This document shows, piece after piece, positions 1-6,203 of a stretch of 6,972 nucleotides of DNA. The first letter of the stretch is position 1. Each line of letters begins with the position of its first letter. The translations under genes were made by a program, and so were the position numbers. Under the pieces are notes generated by a model. The model saw only the letters and a program-made list of their open reading frames with translations, ran no database searches and was not told the DNA's origin. Source of the stretch: Limnohabitans sp. (GTDB lineage: Bacteria; Pseudomonadota; Gammaproteobacteria; Burkholderiales; Burkholderiaceae_C); the NCBI GenBank assembly GCA_009693225.1, contig SHXP01000129.1, positions 1 to 6,972 on the forward strand. The letters run 5' to 3'.

Positions 1-563
1 CTTTTTTCCCACGCGATGCCGATGTTGTCTCCGATCGATTTCTTCATTTCCACAATCTGTACTTTCATGTACACCATGCGTCGCATCGTGACTTCTTCTT
101 CGCGCACAGCGTTGTGGGTTTGCGGAAACAATTTGGCAATCGAGTCGATCCGTGACAGGTTGGCTTTGCTGGCGGTACCCGTCAGCAGCACCATGTCACC
201 GATTCGCTCAACCTTGATGCCTGGCATGGCGCTCAGAATGCTTCCAAGGCGCTTGGTCGTGTCATCCGGATCTGTGGCCAGCACACTGACCGCGTAGTTC
301 AGCTGTTTGCCGTCAGCCATCCAAAGCCGCAGGCTGGTGTTGCCGGCGGTTTCGGCCAGTACCACCATTTCGGTTTCAAGCACATTGGTGGTAATTATTT
401 TTCCGTTGCCAACGGCGACCCGAACGACCTTGATAGGAAGTGGAATCGTTTTGATCTGCCCCACCACAAGTTGCAGTGGGAAAACTTCGTCAGCCGCAGC
501 GGCAGACAGTGCGCAAGCCAGTCCGGCCAGCAAGGGCAAGAGTAAGGAGAGTCTGAATAACAT
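1..563 (-). CDS. cpaC: Tad/Flp pilus secretin CpaC/RcpA, 5' part (partial)
   Basis: Outer-membrane secretin through which the Flp pilus leaves the cell. The frame is open from the start to the left window edge, giving 187 visible codons. From Met1 the order is a signal peptide (MLFRLSLLLPLLAGLACALS, then AAAA|DE), an N-terminal secretin domain at about 25-95 (FPLQLVVGQIKTIPLP … VAVGNGKII … LWMADGK), a BON-like domain at about 105-155 (LGSILSAMPGIKVERIGDMV, LLTGTASKANLSRID), and the start of the secretin core (RRMVYMKVQIVEMKKSIG, NIGIAWEK). I chose ATG 563 because AAGGA lies 9 nt upstream (573-577) and the protein then begins directly with the signal peptide. An upstream in-frame ATG at 596 overlaps the cpaB stop (ATGA) but has no visible ribosome binding site and would add 11 polar residues; it remains possible. 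Directly downstream of cpaB, as in most tad loci. The family call is secure; the C-terminal pore region lies outside the window. Confidence 0.95.
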   Translation of the reverse strand, partial: MLFRLSLLLPLLAGLACALSAAAADEVFPLQLVVGQIKTIPLPIKVVRVAVGNGKIITTNVLETEMVVLAETAGNTSLRLWMADGKQLNYAVSVLATDPDDTTKRLGSILSAMPGIKVERIGDMVLLTGTASKANLSRIDSIAKLFPQTHNAVREEEVTMRRMVYMKVQIVEMKKSIGDNIGIAWEK

Positions 564-572
564 CGCTAGGCG

Positions 573-577
573 TCCTT
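573..577 (-). promoter_or_regulatory. Ribosome binding site deciding the cpaC start
   Basis: AAGGA sits 9 nt upstream of ATG 563 and inside the reading frame that would start at ATG 596. It favours the internal start, which places the signal peptide at the extreme N terminus. Confidence 0.55.
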
Positions 578-592
578 GTGTGTTGAGTTGAC

Positions 593-1636
593 TCATGGCC
601 GCGGCTGAACATTGGCGGCGCCAGTTGGTGGCGGCATTAAGGCTTCCAGTCCGGGTGGATAGACCGCGCGAGCGGCCTCGGCCCCGGTTGCCGGCCGACG
701 ATCACCCACTGATGGCGGAAAAAGCGATGGAATATTGATGTTGACAGCGCCTGCACCGCCCTTGCCGCCGATGATGTATTCGACTGCGCTGACTTTTGGT
801 GTGCTGCTCGTCTTGACTGCATTCACACCTGTGTTGAGCAGGGTCTTTGTGTCGATGCCAGCCAGTGACGCCGTGGTGCTGTCTTCATTGCCACGCAACA
901 CCGCCCGGATTTTTCCAACCTGTTGGGCCAATGCAATGCGGGCTGCATCTTGCGGTGTTACCTCAAACGTGAAGTTCGAGTATCGCTGCGCGTTGCCAGC
1001 GGATCCGCCATAGTCGCCCTGGTTCATAGAACTGCCGCTTTTTTTGCCGGCCCCGGGTGAGACGCTTTGACCGGTGGCCAGTACCTTGACCATTTCCAAC
1101 ACCAACACCGCCCGATGACCGCCATCGGGATCGTTTTTGTCTGGCACGATCAGCATCAGGTCGACCATGTTGCCGGGTTTGACCATTTGCGCCATTGAAT
1201 TGATTTCATCGACTTCAATGGTGATGGCGCGTAAACCTTCTTCCAGCCCTTCGGCGAAGCCTTTGGCTTTTTCGGTCACGTCGGCCATGCGCAAAGGCCA
1301 CCCTGCTTTAATCGGTCGTGTGGACTTGCCGCCCTCAATGCGCTCAAAGTCTCCGACCAGCACCATTTCTTCGGTCACCAGGTCCGCCCGAATCTCACGC
1401 TTCGTGAGGTTTTGTGTACCCAGCACCGTGCCTCTGGGGATATCCATCCCGGCGGCGACAACGTCGGTGGTGGCGCCGCCGCTGGCGCGTTTTTTGACCT
1501 CCATCTCCAATTCCTGCTCGCGTCCTTTGAGGTATTTGGACATCAGCATGGCTGCAGCCAAACCCAGCACAACAGCGAGCGCCACCAGCAGCCACATGCG
1601 GTTGATGTTTCTGAAAAAAGTGATCAGTTTCCGCAT
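593..1636 (-). CDS. cpaB: Flp pilus assembly protein CpaB/RcpC
   Basis: Periplasmic, membrane-anchored partner of the Tad secretin. The 347 residues show a single N-terminal transmembrane anchor at about 14-33 (MWLLVALAVVLGLAAAMLM), a SAF domain at about 57-121 (TDVVAAGMDIPRGTVLG … RPIKAGWPLRMADV), and the RcpC/CpaB domain at about 131-253 (RAITIEVDEINSMAQMVKPG, MVDLMLIVPD … FEVTPQDAARIALAQQVGKI, RAVLRGNED). A Gly/Ser-rich stretch at about 192-218 interrupts the second domain. A Pro/Ala-rich tail ends the protein (EALMPPPTGAANVQPRP). The length is usual for the family. GAGAG lies about 11 nt before the ATG, so the ribosome binding site is modest. A 68-bp gap separates it from the upstream small pilin gene, the largest gap in the operon. 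Its stop overlaps the alternative cpaC ATG at 596. Confidence 0.96.
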   Translation of the reverse strand: MRKLITFFRNINRMWLLVALAVVLGLAAAMLMSKYLKGREQELEMEVKKRASGGATTDVVAAGMDIPRGTVLGTQNLTKREIRADLVTEEMVLVGDFERIEGGKSTRPIKAGWPLRMADVTEKAKGFAEGLEEGLRAITIEVDEINSMAQMVKPGNMVDLMLIVPDKNDPDGGHRAVLVLEMVKVLATGQSVSPGAGKKSGSSMNQGDYGGSAGNAQRYSNFTFEVTPQDAARIALAQQVGKIRAVLRGNEDSTTASLAGIDTKTLLNTGVNAVKTSSTPKVSAVEYIIGGKGGAGAVNINIPSLFPPSVGDRRPATGAEAARAVYPPGLEALMPPPTGAANVQPRP

Positions 1637-1704
1637 GATTAAAAAGACTCTCTAGTTAGTAAGGGCGGGATAAATCCGGCTGTCGTCATTCGCGTGTTGT
1701 CCGC

Positions 1705-1914
1705 TCAAAAAGGCGTGATCGTGGTGGAATAAGAAAGCGCATAAGCAAAAGCATTGTAATAAGTCTTGATGGCGTTGGCCATCTGCACCACAGCCACATC
1801 GCCGTTGTCGTCTGGCACCAGCAAAACAATTGCGGCAAAGGCACTGACCGTCATGTACTCAACGCTGGACTGACCGCGTTGTAGAAGTTGCTTTGGTGAC
1901 AGATTCAAGGGCAT
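1705..1914 (-). CDS. Second small Flp-like prepilin (minor pilin candidate)
   Basis: A 69-residue protein with a prepilin-type N terminus: basic leader (MPLNLSPKQLLQRG), predicted cleavage G14|Q15, then QSSVEYMTVSAFAAIVLLV, placing Glu at +5 and Tyr at +6 exactly as in Flp pilins. The hydrophobic stretch is short (about 13 residues) before PDDNGD, after which comes an aromatic helix-like tail (IKTYYNAFAYALSYS). It is clearly not a copy of the flp gene at 6204-6467. Small proteins of this shape are known beside Tad genes in proteobacteria, but I know no gene name. ATG 1914 is chosen because AGGG lies 6 nt upstream. A TTG at 1935 in the same frame would overlap the stop of the preceding gene by 4 nt but lacks a better site. 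A processed minor or initiating pilin is the likely role (inference). Confidence 0.85.
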   Translation of the reverse strand: MPLNLSPKQLLQRGQSSVEYMTVSAFAAIVLLVPDDNGDVAVVQMANAIKTYYNAFAYALSYSTTITPF

Positions 1915-1931
1915 GTTTAACCCTGTTTCGT

Positions 1932-2639
1932 TCAAGGTTTATCAACCAGATTGACCAGCACGCTGCTGCCGCCTTCGGTGCGCGAAATGACCATGCTGGT
2001 TTCGTTGAAACCGCGCTTGAAGGTGATGGCGTAGCCATTGCCATTGCCGCCTTTGAATTGAATCAAGTGATCACTGATGATGTGCCAGCCATCACCGCCT
2101 ATCGTACGGCGGTAAAAGTCGGCGTTGGCGTTGGTGGAGAACTGGTTCATCAGCATGATGGTGCGCGCCTCTTTACCGGGGTCGCGGTGCGTCATGTCAG
2201 CGGCCACCAGACTGCCCGACATCATCGGGAAATCTTTCCCCAGCACGCGCGCCTGCTGGCTGTCCTGAATTTGACTCACCGCCAGCATGCCGGTGGTGCC
2301 GCCGGCGCCATTGCTGCGTGCCTGCACGGTGTAAAAGCACAGCTCGCGCAGCTTGGCAATCACCTGATAGCCGCCGATCGAGTATTCAATCGCGTCTTGC
2401 GGGCTTTGCGCAGAGGCCTTCCATTCACGCCGATAGCGCGCCAGAATTGCCGGCGGGTTGTCCGTGCTGTCAAAGCGCCTGATCTGCATCGGCGTGCCGT
2501 TGTGCACCACATCTGGCGCGACCCAGGTGAGCTTCAGCTCGGGCAGCGCAAATGGCGCGCAGTCCGGTTTTTTCGGTTCAGCGGCGAAGGCCGACAGAGC
2601 GCTCATCGCCAGACTAGCCAGCCAAAACTTAGATGGCAT
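1932..2639 (-). CDS. Secreted protein of unknown family in the Tad operon
   Basis: A 235-residue protein I do not recognise. It has a Sec signal peptide (MPSKFWLASLAMSALSAFA, cleavage near residue 19-20) followed by a soluble, probably periplasmic or surface domain with no further membrane segment. Two cysteines (C27 and C101) could form one disulfide. Gly-rich loops occur (SNGAGGTTG, KGGNGNG) and the C terminus is predicted β-rich (YAITFKRGF, TSMVISRTEGGSSVLVNLVD). Its ATG lies in the 3' end of the 157-bp repeat: AAAGGCGG (2644-2651) is 4 nt upstream. The start codon overlaps the stop region of the 55-codon ORF. The position between pseudopilin genes and cpaB suggests a pilus-assembly or pilus-tip role, which is inference from context only. 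Confidence 0.85.
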   Translation of the reverse strand: MPSKFWLASLAMSALSAFAAEPKKPDCAPFALPELKLTWVAPDVVHNGTPMQIRRFDSTDNPPAILARYRREWKASAQSPQDAIEYSIGGYQVIAKLRELCFYTVQARSNGAGGTTGMLAVSQIQDSQQARVLGKDFPMMSGSLVAADMTHRDPGKEARTIMLMNQFSTNANADFYRRTIGGDGWHIISDHLIQFKGGNGNGYAITFKRGFNETSMVISRTEGGSSVLVNLVDKP

Positions 2640-2796
2640 TTTTCCGCCTTTGTAAGTCGTCTATTTTCGCTTGGAAACTCGCAATGGAGGCCAGCGCCTC
2701 GGTGCTCTGCCTCATCAAGACGGTGTCATTGGCCAAGCTTAAATTCGCCGCCAACTGCTCGTCTGATTTAGTTTTCGCGAGGCGCAGATATGGCAT
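2629..2796 (-). CDS. 55-residue ORF duplicated from the TadE-like C terminus
   Basis: A small ORF starting MPYLRLAKTKSDEQL and ending DDLQRRKNAI. Residues 3-55 match residues 445-497 of the adjacent TadE-like protein at 46 of 53 positions. It exists because a 157-bp direct duplication (3n+1) copied the start site of the downstream gene into the frame of the duplicated TadE tail. Its ribosome binding site AAAGGAGG (2801-2808), 4 nt before ATG 2796, is better than that of the gene downstream. It overlaps the TadE-like gene by 29 bp and the 235-residue gene by 11 bp. The product would be a short, charged helical peptide with no signal or membrane segment, hence cytoplasmic. Eight of the 11 differences between repeat copies change the amino acid, suggesting weak constraint. 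It may be a translated by-product or simply a relay for translational coupling, and its function is unknown. Confidence 0.42.
   Translation of the reverse strand: MPYLRLAKTKSDEQLAANLSLANDTVLMRQSTEALASIASFQAKIDDLQRRKNAI
2633..2789. repeat. 157-bp direct tandem repeat, copy A
   Basis: Copy nearest the 235-residue gene. Aligned without gaps to 2790-2946, 146 of 157 bases match by hand count. It carries the start site of the 235-residue gene and most of the 55-codon ORF. Confidence 0.95.
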
Positions 2797-4279
2797 CTTT
2801 CCTCCTTTGTAAGTCGTCTATTTTCGCTTGGAAACTCGCAATGGCGGCCAGTGCCTCGGTGCGCTGCCTCATGAAGACGGTGTCATTGGCCAAGCTTGGA
2901 TTCGCCGCCAACTGCTCGTCTGATTTCTTTTTCGCCAGGCGCAGATCAGGGTCGTTGAGTTTGGCTTGCAGGTTGGCAATTTTCTGGTCTAGCCCCGCGT
3001 TGCAGGCCACATTGGCGTCATATATCGGCGTGAGGCTGGCGCCTGGTCCACGAGAACGAGCTGGACTTTGTTCGTAATTCCATGCACTATCTCCCGGGCA
3101 TTTTTGTGTGTGATACGCCAACATAAACTGGCCGCCTATCTTGCCCGGGTCAAGGCTTGAGTCGCTGCGGGTGTTAGGTGTGTAAGACGCCAACATAAAC
3201 CGGCTGCCTGTCTTGTCCGGGTCAGGGCTTGACCAGTAGCAGGCGTTAGCTCCAAGTTCGATTGCTCTTACACTCTCGCAGGATGTTACCGAGCTCTGTG
3301 TGTCCGTTATCGATGCATTCAAGTCTTCGATTTTTGCTTTGACGCGGTCGGCCAGCGCTACTGCACCGTCTCTTTGCTGCGCGGCTGTGGCATCGCGTCG
3401 TTCGGCGGCAGTCTGCCTAGGAGCCGGCGCCGCCGCTGGGGCCGCAGCCAAGCGGTCAGGTGGCACATAATCAGGCAAAATCTCGCCGCCGAGATTGAGG
3501 CTGCTCGGACTAAGCTCTTCTACAAAGGTGCCCACCACATTTTGGACAATGTTCATGACTGTTTTGACCGGGTCCCGCTGCGCCAAGCTGAGCACGGCCA
3601 GCCCTTCGGTCTGTGCCTTGACGAAGTCGGGTCCGTTGGCGCTCCAGCCATTGGCCACCAGCACTTGGCTCATGACAAAGTTGGGGGCGGTGAAGCCTGA
3701 CGCAGCAGCGTTTGTCACCCGACTGATGGCAGCGGTGTTGGCCGTATTCAACTCCACCGTGGAGGTGTAGAGACTTTGCATGTCTAACTTGAATTTGGTT
3801 CCAAGGACTGTGTCAATCACATCGACGATTTTTTGAACACCACTTAAAAAAGCGTCCATCGTGCCCGGCGTCTGTGTGCGGCCCGCACCTGCGGAGTAGG
3901 TCGAGAGCATGGGGGCGCCAGCTTGGTCGTGCCAGAGCTCTTTACCATCCACGGCACTGCTCAGTGTTCTGTCGGTGCTTGTCAGGGGGCTGGTAGGCGC
4001 ATGAGCAAAAAATCGCTGTTGGACTTCGCTTTGAATTTCCGTGTCCGATTTTTGACCGACTACCCAGTCTGAACTCCCGTACCAGGCCGTTCGCTCCCAC
4101 GCGGCGTAGCGCGCTGCCTGAATCGTGGTCGCTTTCATGTCCATGAATTTCCCAAGCAAGGGAATCATCAAAAACAGCGGGATCAAGAAAAAGGCCGCCG
4201 CAATGGTGAACTCCGCCAGCGCCTGGCCACGCTGGCACTTGCGTGGGGCGGATGGGGCGGTTAAATGCCTTGAGCGCAT
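2768..4279 (-). CDS. TadE-like pseudopilin, large variant
   Basis: A 503-residue pseudopilin of the TadE/TadF type. The leader ends CQRG18, followed by QALAEFTIAAAFFLIPLFLM, with Glu23 at +5 and a transmembrane helix to about residue 44. A conserved-looking ARYAAWERTAW segment follows (56-66). It is much longer than usual TadE proteins (about 150-200 residues). The extra part comprises a predicted soluble region (70-270), a Pro/Ala linker (about 278-290), a charged helical segment (291-325), a module with four cysteines (C334, C347, C394, C426) containing two 24-residue repeats (350-373, 374-397), and a charged helical, coiled-coil-prone tail (about 427-497). Its last six residues come from the 157-bp duplication. 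AGGA, 5 nt before ATG 4279, overlaps the upstream stop. The role is probably a minor pilin or priming subunit whose C terminus projects into the periplasm. That this is a TadE-type protein is secure; the function of the extension is unknown. Confidence 0.9.
   Translation of the reverse strand: MRSRHLTAPSAPRKCQRGQALAEFTIAAAFFLIPLFLMIPLLGKFMDMKATTIQAARYAAWERTAWYGSSDWVVGQKSDTEIQSEVQQRFFAHAPTSPLTSTDRTLSSAVDGKELWHDQAGAPMLSTYSAGAGRTQTPGTMDAFLSGVQKIVDVIDTVLGTKFKLDMQSLYTSTVELNTANTAAISRVTNAAASGFTAPNFVMSQVLVANGWSANGPDFVKAQTEGLAVLSLAQRDPVKTVMNIVQNVVGTFVEELSPSSLNLGGEILPDYVPPDRLAAAPAAAPAPRQTAAERRDATAAQQRDGAVALADRVKAKIEDLNASITDTQSSVTSCESVRAIELGANACYWSSPDPDKTGSRFMLASYTPNTRSDSSLDPGKIGGQFMLAYHTQKCPGDSAWNYEQSPARSRGPGASLTPIYDANVACNAGLDQKIANLQAKLNDPDLRLAKKKSDEQLAANPSLANDTVFMRQRTEALAAIASFQAKIDDLQRRKDAISAPREN
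2790..2946. repeat. 157-bp direct tandem repeat, copy B
   Basis: Copy inside the TadE-like gene, coding for its residues from 445 to about 497. It abuts copy A directly. Beyond the junction the TadE frame continues into copy A in a shifted frame for six residues (SAPREN) before TAA at 2768-2770, whereas the frame in copy A ends …RRKNAI. Confidence 0.95.
2801..2808 (-). promoter_or_regulatory. Strong Shine-Dalgarno inside the TadE-like gene
   Basis: AAAGGAGG followed by AAAG and ATG 2796. It lies in copy B of the 157-bp repeat; the equivalent site in copy A is AAAGGCGG (2644-2651), which serves the 235-residue gene. Confidence 0.6.
3089..3232 (-). repeat. In-frame 72-bp tandem repeat coding two 24-residue units
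   Basis: Offset of exactly 72 bp: 3161-3232 codes SSPDPDKTGSRFMLAS… and 3089-3160 codes SSLDPGKIGGQFMLAY…. The consensus is SSxDPxKxGxxFMLAxxT. DNA similarity is strongest over 3179-3232 and 3107-3160. Because the offset is a multiple of three, the reading frame is kept. Confidence 0.85.
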
Positions 4280-4286
4280 ACCAGTC

Positions 4287-6197
4287 CTATCTGGCGAGAT
4301 CTAGCATGCCGGACGCAGTCGAGGAAGCGCCCGCACCAAAACTACGGAAGTCTGTCAGCCCATGCAAGATCAGCGACGCTGATTGCTCTGCAGAACTGTT
4401 GGGCAGCAAGCGCGCTTGCCAGTAAGGGCTGTACAAGCTGCCGTATTCGGCTAAGCCATCGCCGCGCGGGTAAAGGTTGGCAGGGCGCGAAAAATACGCC
4501 TCAGCTTTGGCCAACGCACGCATGCAATTGGCGGCTGAGCCGTCTCCGACGTCTAAATTGCCGCTGCCAAAGGCCGCCGTGACCCTGGGCGCATTACGCC
4601 CCACACTGCCTACGCCGCAGCCGGCCGGATCAGTGGCGCCGGCCGTGCGACCGATACCCAAATTACCGCCACCGCTTGAATTTGTGGTGACGGTTGCGCT
4701 GGTGGAAATAGTTTTGGTTTGCTTTTCAACTTCCACCACCAGCGGCGGGGAGCTCAAATTTTGATGCTCTGTGTCGGTGGCTTGCGCGATGTCTTTGACG
4801 TCCCGGTAAGTACGCAGCGCGGTGAATATTTTTGATATATCGCCGCTGTTGGGCCCAGCCGAAGCCTTACCAGAGGCATCATCACCCAACAGGCCTGACC
4901 CGCCGGACATTAAGGGCATCACAGGGATGTTGATGCAACCCCAAAATGGGATGCCGCATATGGGTATGGTTGCAATCGCCAGCATGTTGGTGGAGTCACT
5001 GGCTTCCCAGCGATGGTTCCAGCTGTCGGCTTTTCTTCCTCTCGCACCACCGGTAAGTGGATTGGTTTCTCTGTCATCGGCGAGTTTTGTGGAGCCGTCG
5101 TGAAACAGCATTTTTAGAAACCATCCCATAGGGGCATAGCCAGCCGGCCCAACCAGTAAAATTGGGTCAACCAGCATCGGCAGCCACCAGTTTTTGGACC
5201 GGTCCTTGGTGAAGTCATCCGTTGTGGCCATCACAACGCCGGACATGCGGTCTTTTTTGGGGCCGTCGAATGTTCCGTCGTCAGCGGGGTGCGTGATGGT
5301 GTCGATTTGTGTGTGTGTCCGGTAAGACCAAGACCGACCTCCCAGACTATTAGGTAGTCTGCAGATCCAATCGCTTCCAAAGCTCAACCATCCAGAGCCG
5401 CAATATCTCTCCGTAAACGAGTTATCCACTCTTTCCGATCCCCAAGGGCCGAGGGGATTACGGTCTGAGGTGAAGTTGGCCCATTGATAGGTGTTGTAGG
5501 CATAGCCCGCCACCCCCAGCAGGCTCAGGCTGGCGCTGGGGTCATTGAGCCTGATCACGTTGTAGGTATTGCCGAACCTGATGTAGTTGGTGATCGCGCT
5601 CAGGTCAAAGCCGACAGTGCCTTGCAGGATGCTGTTGAACCTGTCGTCGACGCCCAGTGTTTGGGCCACGGTCAAGGCGGTGCCGTAGTGGTAAATCTTT
5701 TCGGCGTTTGCAAAACCAATGTTGATGCCCAGCAGCAGTGGCACAAATGTTCTGGCCGCACCTTCAAAAGCCGTCTTGAGTCCTGACGACGCACCTTTGG
5801 CCACGCCATGGGATACCGACCACAGTGGATAGAGTGGGCCGCGCAACACCCACGAATAGTTACTATCAACCCGATTCGTCAGGGTATGGAACGTGTCGTA
5901 GTAATTGCGTCCCCAGGATGCCAGACCCACCAGTTGTGCGACCGCCACGTCATTGGCGATCATGCCGCGGTTAAGGTAGGCCGTAAAGTTGTAATCACGC
6001 GCTTGGGCTACGGCGGCGCTGTAGGCGGCCGCATCGGCGGTGTTTTGCAGCTTCATCTTCTCGGTGGTGAGTTGCCCCATGCTGAACATCGTCAACATGG
6101 CCAGCAACATCACCAGCGCAGCCACAGTGACAAACAGCAGGGCTTGGCCCCGCTGTTTGTCCGGACCGGACGAAAGCCCCCCTCGGTTACGGGGCAT
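4287..6197 (-). CDS. TadG-like pilus-assembly protein (Tad domain)
   Basis: A 636-residue protein with a prepilin-type N terminus: basic leader ending KQRG17, then QALLFVTVAALVMLLAMLTM as transmembrane helix. It continues with the Tad/TadG signature TTEKMKLQNTADAAAYSAAV (about 45-64), which defines the 'TadE/G-like putative Flp pilus assembly' group. Unlike TadE, Flp and the second small pilin, +5 is not Glu (QALLF), so it may be anchored rather than polymerised. The large remainder is predicted extracytoplasmic, with scattered cysteines (CGSGW, WICRLP, IPICGIPFWGCINIP, AGCGVG, ANCMR) that could form disulfides. I see no DxSxS metal-binding motif of the von Willebrand A domain present in some TadG proteins. 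No Shine-Dalgarno sequence precedes ATG 6197. The flp stop codons (TAA TAA) end only a few bases upstream, so translation probably depends on coupling to flp. Confidence 0.9.
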   Translation of the reverse strand: MPRNRGGLSSGPDKQRGQALLFVTVAALVMLLAMLTMFSMGQLTTEKMKLQNTADAAAYSAAVAQARDYNFTAYLNRGMIANDVAVAQLVGLASWGRNYYDTFHTLTNRVDSNYSWVLRGPLYPLWSVSHGVAKGASSGLKTAFEGAARTFVPLLLGINIGFANAEKIYHYGTALTVAQTLGVDDRFNSILQGTVGFDLSAITNYIRFGNTYNVIRLNDPSASLSLLGVAGYAYNTYQWANFTSDRNPLGPWGSERVDNSFTERYCGSGWLSFGSDWICRLPNSLGGRSWSYRTHTQIDTITHPADDGTFDGPKKDRMSGVVMATTDDFTKDRSKNWWLPMLVDPILLVGPAGYAPMGWFLKMLFHDGSTKLADDRETNPLTGGARGRKADSWNHRWEASDSTNMLAIATIPICGIPFWGCINIPVMPLMSGGSGLLGDDASGKASAGPNSGDISKIFTALRTYRDVKDIAQATDTEHQNLSSPPLVVEVEKQTKTISTSATVTTNSSGGGNLGIGRTAGATDPAGCGVGSVGRNAPRVTAAFGSGNLDVGDGSAANCMRALAKAEAYFSRPANLYPRGDGLAEYGSLYSPYWQARLLPNSSAEQSASLILHGLTDFRSFGAGASSTASGMLDLAR

Positions 6198-6203
6198 TAC
6201 TTA

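Noticed and set aside
1137..1655. Plus-strand frame of 172 codons opposite cpaB
   Set aside because: Ser/Thr-rich shadow of a well-supported CpaB reading frame.
1664..1680. Small palindrome (GCGGGAT/ATCCGGC) in the gap upstream of cpaB as a terminator
   Set aside because: The loop would be only 2 nt with a mismatch in the stem and no T-tract on the minus strand after it, so no terminator is supported.
1893..2771. Long open frame on the plus strand (292 codons) opposite the secreted-protein gene
   Set aside because: It is antisense to a protein with a clear signal peptide and operon spacing. Its composition (His, Arg and Ala rich) is typical of a shadow frame in GC-rich DNA, and it crosses the duplicated region without any recognisable domain.
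2633..2946. The two 157-bp units as a CRISPR or phage attachment structure
   Set aside because: Only two directly abutting copies without spacers, both coding for the same peptide, so it is a local tandem duplication.
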